Shown here in pieces: positions 1 through 6,029 of a stretch of DNA of 9,473 bases. The stretch comes from Clostridiales bacterium (GTDB lineage: Bacteria; Bacillota; Clostridia; Oscillospirales; Butyricicoccaceae), in contig JAHZHY010000206.1 of the NCBI GenBank assembly GCA_019420045.1, positions 1 through 9,473 on the forward strand, written 5' to 3'. Position 1 is the stretch's first letter. Each line of letters starts with the position of its first letter. The notes beneath the pieces are model-generated. The model saw only the letters and a list, made by a program, of their open reading frames with translations, did not search any database and was not told the DNA's origin. The position numbers were made by a program, and so were the translations under genes.

Positions 1-28
1 CCTTCGTGTATGCTGTTTTTTTCCAAAC

Positions 29-835
29 TCATGGCCGCAGTTCCTCCGTCAGATTGTCCCCCAGCTCTGTGAAGGGGATTTTAAAAAGCATGGGGCCTGA
101 GGTATAGGGCCCCAGGGCGTATTCCTGAAAGACCACCACCAGGCTGTCTTCGGTCAGGTACCAGTCCTCCTGCCACACATCTCCCATGGTTTCCTGGTAG
201 TTTTGGTAGAAAAGACCCGGCTGGGCTTCTTCCTGCTGCTTGGCCTGCTCCAAAGCCTGTTCCATCACCAGAGCCCGGGGGTCCTCTGCGCCGGGAAGGA
301 TGTCTGTCAGAGAGAGCAGGTAATAGTCCCCCGCCCGGAAAAGCCAGTTGTCCCCCATGATCTGAAGGGAGCCATGGACGCCGCCGGTGTATTGGCTCCG
401 GTCCCGGCGAATGGAGAGGTAGCTGCCTTTGTTGCGCATGATGGCAAACTCTTCATCCCACTGGAAGTTCCCCAGGAAATCCCCATCCTGCTGCCGCTGG
501 CGGGCCATGGGCAAAAGCTCCTCGGTGATGGAGAGCAGGGATTTCTCCTTATTATTATCGTAGTAACTGCCAATGTTCATCATGGGCTCCCCCTGATAGA
601 GCACCTGAGGGGAGGAAAGAGAATAGCGCAAGAGCAAAGTGCCGTCCTGGGCCTTTTCTTCCCCGGAGGACACATCCTCTGTGACGGTGATGCCGTTGTC
701 TTCCGGCTGGGGAGCATCTTCCGACTGCTGGGTTTCTTTGGGAGAGGGCTCGGTCTGCTTTTGCAGGCCCTCCCGATGGCAGGCGCTGAGCAAAAGAAGA
801 AGCAAAGTCAGGGCCGCCAGGATTTGTTTTTTCAT
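29..835 (-). CDS. Lipoprotein with RsiV/PdaC-like DUF4163-DUF3298 domain
   Basis: Predicted 268-residue lipoprotein on the outer face of the membrane. Residues 1-19 form a short basic start, a leucine-rich hydrophobic stretch and the lipobox LSAC with Cys19 as the lipidated residue. Residues 20-65 are a Glu/Pro/Gln-rich linker. The folded part carries YTGGVHG (149-155) and FQEYALGPYTSG (236-247), the two hallmark segments of the DUF4163/DUF3298 fold found in the RsiV anti-sigma factor (lysozyme binding) and in the N-terminal domain of the PdaC deacetylase. No catalytic domain follows, so this is a stand-alone copy. The frame is open further upstream to 988, but the ATG at 835 has an AAAGGCGG ribosome site about 8 bases away, begins the signal peptide, and lies downstream of an extended -10 promoter that sits inside the longer version. 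The ligand is unknown; binding of a wall component or lysozyme is inference. Confidence 0.75.
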   Translation of the reverse strand: MKKQILAALTLLLLLLSACHREGLQKQTEPSPKETQQSEDAPQPEDNGITVTEDVSSGEEKAQDGTLLLRYSLSSPQVLYQGEPMMNIGSYYDNNKEKSLLSITEELLPMARQRQQDGDFLGNFQWDEEFAIMRNKGSYLSIRRDRSQYTGGVHGSLQIMGDNWLFRAGDYYLLSLTDILPGAEDPRALVMEQALEQAKQQEEAQPGLFYQNYQETMGDVWQEDWYLTEDSLVVVFQEYALGPYTSGPMLFKIPFTELGDNLTEELRP

Positions 836-914
836 TTTGTTCCGCCTTTCCGGGGTAGGGATAGGAGCCGTGTTTTCCTCGTCTCCACAGGAGAGGGGGA
901 AATGGCTGTAAAAT

Positions 915-923
915 AGTATACCA
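915..923 (-). promoter_or_regulatory. Extended -10 promoter of the DUF3298 lipoprotein gene
   Basis: On the minus strand the bases read TGG followed by TATACT (-10 at 915-920, TG at 922-923), which is the TGn extended -10 form. No recognisable -35 lies 17 bases upstream, as is common for extended -10 promoters. Predicted transcription begins near 908, leaving a leader of about 70 bases before the ATG at 835. Placement supports the shorter start of the lipoprotein. Confidence 0.5.
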
Positions 924-991
924 TAAAAGAGCAGTCCGGCCCATCTCTTTTTCATGGGAGGCATAGAAAACCGCGGAAAGGGGAACAATGG

Positions 992-2176
992 TTATGACAA
1001 AAGCCCCAGTTCCTCTTTCAGTTCCAGAACCCGCAAAACCGCCTCATCCAGCCGCTCCATGGAAACCCGGCCCTCTTCCACTGCCTGGCGCAGGGCGGCA
1101 TAGTCTGTGGGCAAGTCGGAAACAATGAGCAGATCGGCCCCGGCTATCAGGGCCTGAGGGGCGGCGCTTTCTCCGCCGCAGTAGTCCCGGATGGCTCCCA
1201 TCACCAGATCGTCGGTGATGGCCACGCCGGAAAAGCCCATTTCCTCCCGGAGATACCGGTAAGCCTGGGAAGAAAGGGAGGCCGGGACACCGCTTTCCAG
1301 CCCATCCACCACATTGTGGCTGACCAGCACGCAGGCGGCTCCCATCTGGATGCCGGCCTGGAAGGGGATCAGGTCCTGGTTTTCCAGCTCTTCCAGGGTG
1401 CGGCTGTCCCAGCTGAGGCCGGTGTGGGTGTCCACATTGCTGCCGTAGCCGGGAAAATGCTTCAGGGCCGAGGCCACCCCTTCCTGCCTGGCCCAGCCCA
1501 CCGCCTGCCGGACGAACTGGGCGACTTGCGCTGCATCTCCTCCGAAGCTGCGGGGATAGATGAAGTCCTGGGGATCATCGGAGAGGTCAGCCACCGGAGC
1601 CAGGTTGAGACGGATGCCCAAAGCGTTGAGAAGGGCGCTTTTCTCCCGGGTGTCCTGCTCTACCTTTTCCCAGCCCCCTTGGGCATAGGCCTGCCGGGGA
1701 GAGAGAAATTTCTCCGCCCGCAGCCCTGAATTTCCGCTGACGCGGCATACGGTGCCCCCTTCTTCATCCACGGCGAAGAGGATGGGCGTTCTGGCATTTT
1801 GCTGCCAGTTTTCGGTGTCCGCCTTTACCTGGGCGGAGTCCTTCCCTTCAAAATCCCGGCCAAAGAGCAGCACGCCGCCGGGGGCCAGGGCCTCCACCTC
1901 CGGACGCTCTTCGGCCAAAGGACAGCGGACCAAAAAGACCTGTCCCAGCTTTTCTTCCAGGGTCATTTCCGAAAGCCGCTGCCGCGCCAGGGACAAAGGA
2001 GGTTCTGGTGAGGATGTGTCCGGCGCTTCGCTTTCATTTTTTTGGACATCTTTCTTTTCTTCCTCTATTGCAGAGGGAGCTGGGGGCGGGACACGCCGGG
2101 TGTCCAGAAAAAAGCAAAGACCCAATATCCCCAGCACCAGAAAAAGGCCGGGAATGATCCATTTCATGGCTTTCAT
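992..2176 (-). CDS. Membrane-anchored GH3 beta-N-acetylhexosaminidase (NagZ-like)
   Basis: Glycoside hydrolase family 3 enzyme expected to remove terminal beta-N-acetylglucosamine from peptidoglycan fragments. The 394-residue protein starts with a hydrophobic segment (residues 6-24) and a Pro/Glu/Lys-rich linker to about residue 60, so it should be tethered outside the cell. Cys21 lies in this segment but is preceded by Leu, so it is a poor lipobox and a transmembrane anchor is more likely. Substrate-site motif DEEGG is at 137-141. KHFPGYGSNVDTH (239-251) holds the Asp249/His251 pair typical of the NagZ branch, where His acts as acid/base. ITDDLVMGAI (320-329) holds the predicted nucleophile Asp322. 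The C-terminal extra domain of long B. subtilis-type NagZ is absent. The ATG at 2176 is preceded by AAGGAGG at good spacing; the open frame to 2227 lacks such a site. No clear terminator follows the stop. Confidence 0.88.
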   Translation of the reverse strand: MKAMKWIIPGLFLVLGILGLCFFLDTRRVPPPAPSAIEEEKKDVQKNESEAPDTSSPEPPLSLARQRLSEMTLEEKLGQVFLVRCPLAEERPEVEALAPGGVLLFGRDFEGKDSAQVKADTENWQQNARTPILFAVDEEGGTVCRVSGNSGLRAEKFLSPRQAYAQGGWEKVEQDTREKSALLNALGIRLNLAPVADLSDDPQDFIYPRSFGGDAAQVAQFVRQAVGWARQEGVASALKHFPGYGSNVDTHTGLSWDSRTLEELENQDLIPFQAGIQMGAACVLVSHNVVDGLESGVPASLSSQAYRYLREEMGFSGVAITDDLVMGAIRDYCGGESAAPQALIAGADLLIVSDLPTDYAALRQAVEEGRVSMERLDEAVLRVLELKEELGLLS

Positions 2177-2203
2177 CAGGCGTTCCTCCTTTTTGGGCAG
2201 CTT

Positions 2204-2209
2204 ATCATA
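2204..2209 (-). promoter_or_regulatory. Possible -10 of the GH3 gene
   Basis: The minus strand reads TATGAT here, about 28 bases before the ATG at 2176. The matching -35 is weak (TCTCTT at 17 bases spacing), so if real the promoter may need an activator; the TTTAC-type hexamers lie just upstream. Assigned on position and -10 quality only. Confidence 0.3.
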
Positions 2210-2215
2210 GAGGAT

Positions 2216-2287
2216 TTTACAGTGCAAGAGACCATTTTACTTTCATTTTACCTCCGGCGGCTTACCACTTTACAAACTTGTTTTACT
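2216..2287. promoter_or_regulatory. Cluster of TTTAC(A/T/C) hexamers resembling a PhoP box
   Basis: Between the divergent GH3 and PstS-like genes, plus-strand hexamers TTTACA (2216), TTTACT (2236), TTTACC (2247), TTTACA (2269) and TTTACT (2282) occur within 72 bases. The 2236 and 2247 copies are 11 bases apart and the 2269 copy a further 22, which keeps them on one helix face; the first and last are off that register. The B. subtilis PhoP box consists of TT(A/C/T)ACA-like direct repeats with about 11-bp period, and a phosphate-binding protein gene is downstream, so phosphate control is a reasonable inference. A weak plus-strand promoter (TTACCA at 2262, TACTAT at 2284, 16-base spacer) overlaps the last copies. 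Confidence 0.4.
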
Positions 2288-2343
2288 ATATGGCCGTAAC
2301 GAAAAGACGGAATGAATTTTACAGAACGAAAGGTGAAACTGAA

Positions 2344-3213
2344 ATGAACACAAAACAGAAACTTTCTTTGATTTTGGCTGGTCTGATGACCGCTTCCCTG
2401 CTGTCTGGTTGCGCCCAGGACGGCAATGCGGCCGGTAAGGGCGGCGACGGCGATGACGCCATCACCGTGGTCACCCGTGAAGATGGTTCCGGCACCCGCA
2501 GCGCCTTTGTGGAGCTGACCGGTGTGGAAGAGGACGGCGAAGACAAGACCACCGAAGAGGCTGTGGTTGCCAACCAGACCGAAGCGGTTATGACTCAGGT
2601 CAGCGGCAATCCGGGCGCCATCGGCTATATCTCCCTGGGTTCCCTCAACGACACTGTCAAGGCCCTGAAGGTGGACGGCGCCGAAGCCAGCGCAGAGAAT
2701 GTGAAGAACGGTTCTTATAAAGTGGCCCGCCCCTTTAACATCGCTACAAAGGGCGATCCCAGCCCGGTGGCCCAGGACTTCATTAACTTCATTATGAGCA
2801 AGGAAGGCCAGGAAGTGGTGGCCGACGGTTACATCCCTGTGGATGATGCCGCTCTTGCTTTCGCAGGCACTCAGCCCGAAGGCAAGATCGTGGTCGCCGG
2901 TTCCTCCTCTGTCACTCCTATCATGGAAAAGCTCCAGGAAGCTTATGAGAAGGTCAACCCCAACGCCACCATTGAGATCCAGCAGAGCGATTCCAGCGCC
3001 GGTATGTCTGGCGCCATTGAAGGAACCTGCGACATCGGTATGGCTTCCCGTGAACTGAAGGACACTGAGCTGTCCGAGCTGACAGCCACCCAGATCGCCA
3101 TGGACGGCATCGCCATCGTGGTGAACAAGGACAACAGCCTGGATGACATCTCCACCGACTCCATCAAGGGCATCTACACCGGTGAGATCACTTCCTGGGG
3201 CGATGTGAAGTAA
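2344..3213 (+). CDS. PstS-like phosphate-binding lipoprotein with permuted domain order
   Basis: Extracytoplasmic solute-binding lipoprotein, probably for phosphate, of 289 residues. The signal peptide ends in the lipobox LSGC with Cys23; a Gly/Asp-rich linker follows to about residue 38. Residues 39-168 (TVVTREDGSGTR, then GNPGAIGYISLGSLNDTVKAL, VARPFN, SKEGQEVV) match what is normally the second half of PstS, including the SGT phosphate loop (Ser49-Thr51) and nearby arginines. Residues 181-289 (KIVVAGSSSVTPIMEKL, QQSDSSAG, DIGMASRELK, GIAIVVNKDN, YTGEITSWGDVK) match what is normally the first half. Classical PstS joins ITSWxDV directly to ITVVxREDGSGTR, so the ends here coincide with that junction. 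ATG 2344 is preceded by AAAGGTG; the open frame from 2278 only adds residues before the signal peptide. No pstC, pstA, pstB or phoU is beside it. Both phosphate-contacting segments are present, so it is probably functional. Confidence 0.85.
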   Translation: MNTKQKLSLILAGLMTASLLSGCAQDGNAAGKGGDGDDAITVVTREDGSGTRSAFVELTGVEEDGEDKTTEEAVVANQTEAVMTQVSGNPGAIGYISLGSLNDTVKALKVDGAEASAENVKNGSYKVARPFNIATKGDPSPVAQDFINFIMSKEGQEVVADGYIPVDDAALAFAGTQPEGKIVVAGSSSVTPIMEKLQEAYEKVNPNATIEIQQSDSSAGMSGAIEGTCDIGMASRELKDTELSELTATQIAMDGIAIVVNKDNSLDDISTDSIKGIYTGEITSWGDVK

Positions 3214-3240
3214 GAAAAGCGAAAAACCAGAAACCTCCCA

Positions 3241-3273
3241 TAAAAAGGCCGCCGAGAACTTCTCGGCGGCCTT
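3241..3273. terminator. Bidirectional terminator between convergent PstS-like and QueG-like genes
   Basis: Perfect 12-base arms (AAGGCCGCCGAG at 3245-3256 and its complement at 3262-3273) enclose a five-base AACTT loop. On the minus strand the arm is followed by TTTTT (3246-3242), a good terminator for the gene ending at 3278. On the plus strand the downstream bases CCTGCTATTTC are only moderately U-rich, so termination of the PstS-like transcript may be less efficient. Confidence 0.85.
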
Positions 3274-3277
3274 CCTG

Positions 3278-4084
3278 CTATTTCTCCCTATGGGGAGAAG
3301 CAAAAGAGCAAGGCAGGCAAACGGCGCATTTGCCGCAGGCATCGGCGGGAAGGTCCATGCCCCTTTTTTGCTGTACCGGCTGGTTTTCCATGCACATGGC
3401 ATAGCACTTTTCCCGGCAGAAACCGTCCTTTGTCAAAGCGCCGCCCACACATTGTTTGACGCACAGGCCGCAGTCTTTTCCCTGGTAAAAAAGGCAGGCG
3501 GGCTTTGCAGGGATGGGGTCTCCTAATAGGGGCAGAGTGGTCACCAACGAGGTGTAGTAGCCGCAGCAGCCCTTGGCGGTGATGAGCAGGTTGTGCTTTC
3601 CAAAGGTGCCCATGCCGGCCAGAAAGGCGATGTGCCGGTGGGACCAGCGGCTTTTGTAAAGGCCGGGGGCGGCGTAGCCGGTGTCTTTGGGAATGACGGC
3701 CCGAAAGCCCTCCCCTTCGGCGATGGCCTGGATCAGCTGGCCCACAGGGGCTAAGACCTGAGCCGAGCGCTGGTAGGCCATCACCCACAGAGGGGAGGCA
3801 TAGCGTCCTTCCCGGTTGCTTTGTATTACCTCCAGAGAAAAGGGAAGAAAACACACCACAGCCGTGCGGCAGCCGGGAAGGATCTCCTGGGGCAAAGCAT
3901 GGTCGGGCAGCACCGCCTGGCGCAGCCGGAGAAAACCGGGATGGTCTGTTGCGGCAAAGCCGATGAGGGGCCGCCGCCAAAGGGGCGGCAGCTGGTGCTC
4001 TTCCCGAAAAGACAAGAGAAAGCGCCAGATGCGCTCTTCCATCTGTTGCCGCAGAACTTCTTTGTTTGGTGCGATTTGATCCAT
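3278..4084 (-). CDS. Short QueG-like double [4Fe-4S] cluster protein
   Basis: Predicted 268-residue cytoplasmic iron-sulfur protein related to the epoxyqueuosine reductase (QueG) family. The middle part, with SHRHIAFLAGMGTFGKHNLLIT (148-169), resembles the QueG segment around GLGWIGKN. Cysteines follow as C197, C205-xx-C208-xxx-C212, C223, C227, C231, and a C-terminal CxxCxxCxxC set (250, 253, 256, 259), consistent with two [4Fe-4S] clusters. The HEAT-like C-terminal extension of true QueG is missing and the classical CP after the first cluster is CV, so queuosine synthesis should not be assumed; short paralogues of unknown role are common in Clostridia. ATG 4084 is chosen because GGTGGG lies 7 bases upstream; the open frame continues to 4231 but would cross the terminator of the preceding gene. 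No clear promoter fits in the 36 bases between that terminator and the start. Confidence 0.72.
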   Translation of the reverse strand: MDQIAPNKEVLRQQMEERIWRFLLSFREEHQLPPLWRRPLIGFAATDHPGFLRLRQAVLPDHALPQEILPGCRTAVVCFLPFSLEVIQSNREGRYASPLWVMAYQRSAQVLAPVGQLIQAIAEGEGFRAVIPKDTGYAAPGLYKSRWSHRHIAFLAGMGTFGKHNLLITAKGCCGYYTSLVTTLPLLGDPIPAKPACLFYQGKDCGLCVKQCVGGALTKDGFCREKCYAMCMENQPVQQKRGMDLPADACGKCAVCLPCSFASPHREK

Positions 4085-4099
4085 TGATCGACCCACCAT

Positions 4100-4121
4100 G
4101 GAATGACACAAAGGAATGACA
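4100..4121. repeat. Tandem 9-bp repeat upstream of the QueG-like gene
   Basis: GGAATGACA occurs at 4100-4108 and again at 4113-4121, a 13-base period, between the M23 terminator and the QueG-like start. The minus strand therefore reads TGTCATTCC twice just before the ribosome site. Could be a small operator or chance. Confidence 0.4.
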
Positions 4122-4151
4122 AAAAACGGACGCCGGGAAGGCGTCCGTTTT
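4121..4151 (-). terminator. Rho-independent terminator of the M23 peptidase gene
   Basis: A 12-base perfect stem (AAAACGGACGCC at 4123-4134 with its complement at 4140-4151) and a five-base loop GGGAA. On the minus strand the hairpin is followed by TTTTTT (4126-4121). It lies 20 bases past the stop codon of the M23 gene and separates it from the QueG-like gene. Confidence 0.9.
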
Positions 4152-4170
4152 GATTTTGAAAGAAAAGATG

Positions 4171-5811
4171 CTAGGAGAGATAGGGCATGGGGTTTACCGG
4201 AGAACCACCCACCCGCACTTCCCAATGGCAATGGGGGCCTGTGCTGTTGCCGGTGGAGCCCAGCTTGGCGATCTGCTGGCCCTGGGCCACCTTCTCCCCT
4301 ACCCGCACCAGCAATGCGCTGTTGTGAGCGTAGAGGGTCTGGATGCCATTGCCGTGATCGATGATGACGCAGTTTCCATAGCCGCCGTTCCAGCCGGCCT
4401 GGATCACCGTGCCGCCGTCAGCGGCCACCACCGGGCTGCCCTTGGTTCCGGCCCAGTCCACACCGGTGTGGAAACCACGGCTGCGGTAGCCATAGGGAGA
4501 GGTGAGAATGCCGCGGAAAGGCTGGATGAAGTAGCCCTTGGAGGATGTGGTGGGCTTCTCCTTGGTGCCGACCACCTTCACCTCGTTCTGAGGCTGCTGG
4601 ACGATTTCCCAGCTCTGGATGGTGCGTTCCTGCTCCACGCCGTCGATGCTGACCACATTGGCCACCACCTGAGCCACGCCGTTCTGGCCTTCGGTGACGA
4701 TCTTGCTTTCGTTTTCATACAGCTCATCGCTGTACTGGACTTCGCTTTCATAGGCGATTTCCTGGGTGTATTCCACTGTGGTGGTCTTTTTCACCGACAG
4801 CAGAGGTTCGCTGTTCTGGAGGGTGATCTCCTCGCCCACATGGATGCGGGCCGGGTCGATGTGGGGATTGAGCCCCTGCACCTGTTCCAGGGTCATGCCG
4901 TAATTTTCGGCGATCTGGCTGAGGGTGTCCCCCTGCTGCACGGCGTAAACCTTGGTGCCGCTTTTTTCGCCGGAGAGCGCCAGTTCGATTTCTTCGATGG
5001 AATCCACCGCGCTGGTGGGAACGGTCATCTGTTCAATGGTTACATCCTGAACGAATTCCGCCTGAGCGTTTTCGTCCTGGCCAACCTGAGCCGAGAGCAT
5101 CCGCTGTTTCAGCAGCTCCAGAGCGGTTTTGCTGGGGTTGACGCCAATGACCTGGCCGTCCACCGACAGCACATACTGGGTGGAGACCTCTTCCACCTGG
5201 GCAAACAGAGCTTCTTCGGCCTCTGTTTCGTCCAGCAGCCGGTCAGGCTGCATATAGCCCAGAGAATATGTCAGGTCGGCGGAAAGGGTATAAGGATGGC
5301 CCAGATAGCCGCCGGTGCGTTCTTCCACCTTGGTGATGATTTTTTCCATATCGTCTTTGCTGGACACAAAACCCAGGGACTGACCGTCCAGCCACACTTC
5401 CACGCCGATGCCGAAATAGGTGGCGGAGAAGAGCATGATGGTGGCGGTAGCCAGGAAGGCACAGGCCGGCACACGGCTGCGCTTTTCCTTCCGGGCGGAG
5501 AGGAGATATTGGGTGCGGGCTTCTTCCAGGCGGCCCAGGACGCTATGGCCCTGCTGCGCCAGGTGAGAGGCAGTGCGGCCGAAGGTCTTTTGCAGCCCTT
5601 CCCCCACCATGACACCGGCCATACCGGCCAGATGGAACAGGCTGTCTGCCGCCTGAGCGGTTTTGCCAGCCAGGGTGCGGATCAGTTCCTTGCCGCTTTG
5701 GGCGCCGGGACGATTGGCGCCGATGCGGCACAAACGCTCCAGATGGGTCTTGCATTTGACCTGCTGCCGGCGGATGCTGCTTTTGATAGATCCCAGATTC
5801 ATGATCTTCAA
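4171..5811 (-). CDS. Membrane-anchored LysM-G5-M23 peptidoglycan endopeptidase
   Basis: Zinc metallopeptidase expected to cut peptide bridges in peptidoglycan outside the cell. The 546 residues are: a basic cytoplasmic region of about 114 residues, one transmembrane helix (about 115-135), two related short segments (VWLDGQSLGFV near 139 and VLSVDGQVIGV near 214) typical of clostridial wall proteins, LysM (287-332, VQQGDTLSQIAENYGMTLEQV), G5 (about 338-415), and M23 (about 433-546). Metal and catalytic residues are visible: His448 and Asp452 in HTGVD, His496 in YAHNS, His527 and His529 in HCH. All expected active-site residues are present. The start is TTG at 5811, since AGGAGG lies 8 bases before it but 17 bases before the next ATG (5802). 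A near-consensus promoter and paired direct repeats lie upstream, and a strong terminator downstream, so it is probably monocistronic. Confidence 0.92.
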   Translation of the reverse strand: MKIMNLGSIKSSIRRQQVKCKTHLERLCRIGANRPGAQSGKELIRTLAGKTAQAADSLFHLAGMAGVMVGEGLQKTFGRTASHLAQQGHSVLGRLEEARTQYLLSARKEKRSRVPACAFLATATIMLFSATYFGIGVEVWLDGQSLGFVSSKDDMEKIITKVEERTGGYLGHPYTLSADLTYSLGYMQPDRLLDETEAEEALFAQVEEVSTQYVLSVDGQVIGVNPSKTALELLKQRMLSAQVGQDENAQAEFVQDVTIEQMTVPTSAVDSIEEIELALSGEKSGTKVYAVQQGDTLSQIAENYGMTLEQVQGLNPHIDPARIHVGEEITLQNSEPLLSVKKTTTVEYTQEIAYESEVQYSDELYENESKIVTEGQNGVAQVVANVVSIDGVEQERTIQSWEIVQQPQNEVKVVGTKEKPTTSSKGYFIQPFRGILTSPYGYRSRGFHTGVDWAGTKGSPVVAADGGTVIQAGWNGGYGNCVIIDHGNGIQTLYAHNSALLVRVGEKVAQGQQIAKLGSTGNSTGPHCHWEVRVGGSPVNPMPYLS

Positions 5812-5854
5812 GAAGCAGGCCTCCTTTCGCTAAAGATGGTAGTAAAAATCCGAA

Positions 5855-5889
5855 GATTACAAATCGGTGTGTTTTGATTACAAATCGGT
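5855..5889. repeat. Paired 14-bp direct repeats in the leader of the M23 gene
   Basis: GATTACAAATCGGT occurs perfectly at 5855-5868 and 5876-5889, 21 bases apart, which is two helical turns. Each unit contains the dyad GATT-ACA-AATC. They begin a few bases downstream of the predicted M23 transcription start and upstream of the recombinase, a position suited to a repressor roadblock or to a recombinase-related site. No regulator gene of an obvious matching family is in the window. Confidence 0.7.
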
Positions 5890-5899
5890 AACAGGTCTT

Positions 5900-5928
5900 A
5901 TCATAATATAAACTGCCTGATTTGTCAA
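5900..5928 (-). promoter_or_regulatory. Near-consensus sigma-A promoter of the M23 gene
   Basis: On the minus strand a perfect -35 TTGACA (5928-5923) is separated by exactly 17 bases from -10 TATGAT (5905-5900, five of six consensus). Predicted transcription starts near 5893, giving a leader of about 82 bases that contains both 14-bp repeats. This is the strongest promoter I can see in the window. Confidence 0.85.
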
Positions 5929-6029
5929 GGGGAGGAGGTGGTTTTATGCTTTTCTGCGTATTTTTACGACAAGAACTTCCCACTGCGTTTATCATGGTGA
6001 AAACAGCAGGCGGAAAGGAAAAAAACAGG

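Noticed and set aside
203..916. Open frame on the plus strand over the lipoprotein gene
   Set aside because: No ribosome site or domain; the opposite strand encodes a signal peptide with a lipobox and conserved DUF3298 segments.
836..988. N-terminal extension of the DUF3298 lipoprotein from 988
   Set aside because: It would bury the lipoprotein signal peptide, and the likely promoter lies within it.
992..2176. GH3 protein as a lipoprotein through Cys21
   Set aside because: The residue before the cysteine is leucine, whereas lipoboxes need a small residue there; treated as a transmembrane anchor instead.
2248..3402. 384-codon open frame on the minus strand, antisense to the PstS-like gene
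   Set aside because: Low-complexity-looking His/Gly/Val translation, no ribosome site, crosses the terminator at 3241; the plus strand has clear PstS motifs.
4150..5877. 575-codon open frame on the plus strand, antisense to the M23 gene
   Set aside because: Its translation is rich in His, Gly and Leu without motifs, and it is a high-GC shadow of a gene with intact LysM, G5 and M23 domains.
5855..5889. Repeat pair as the start of a CRISPR array
   Set aside because: Only two 14-bp copies with a 7-base gap; far too short for repeat-spacer units and no cas genes.
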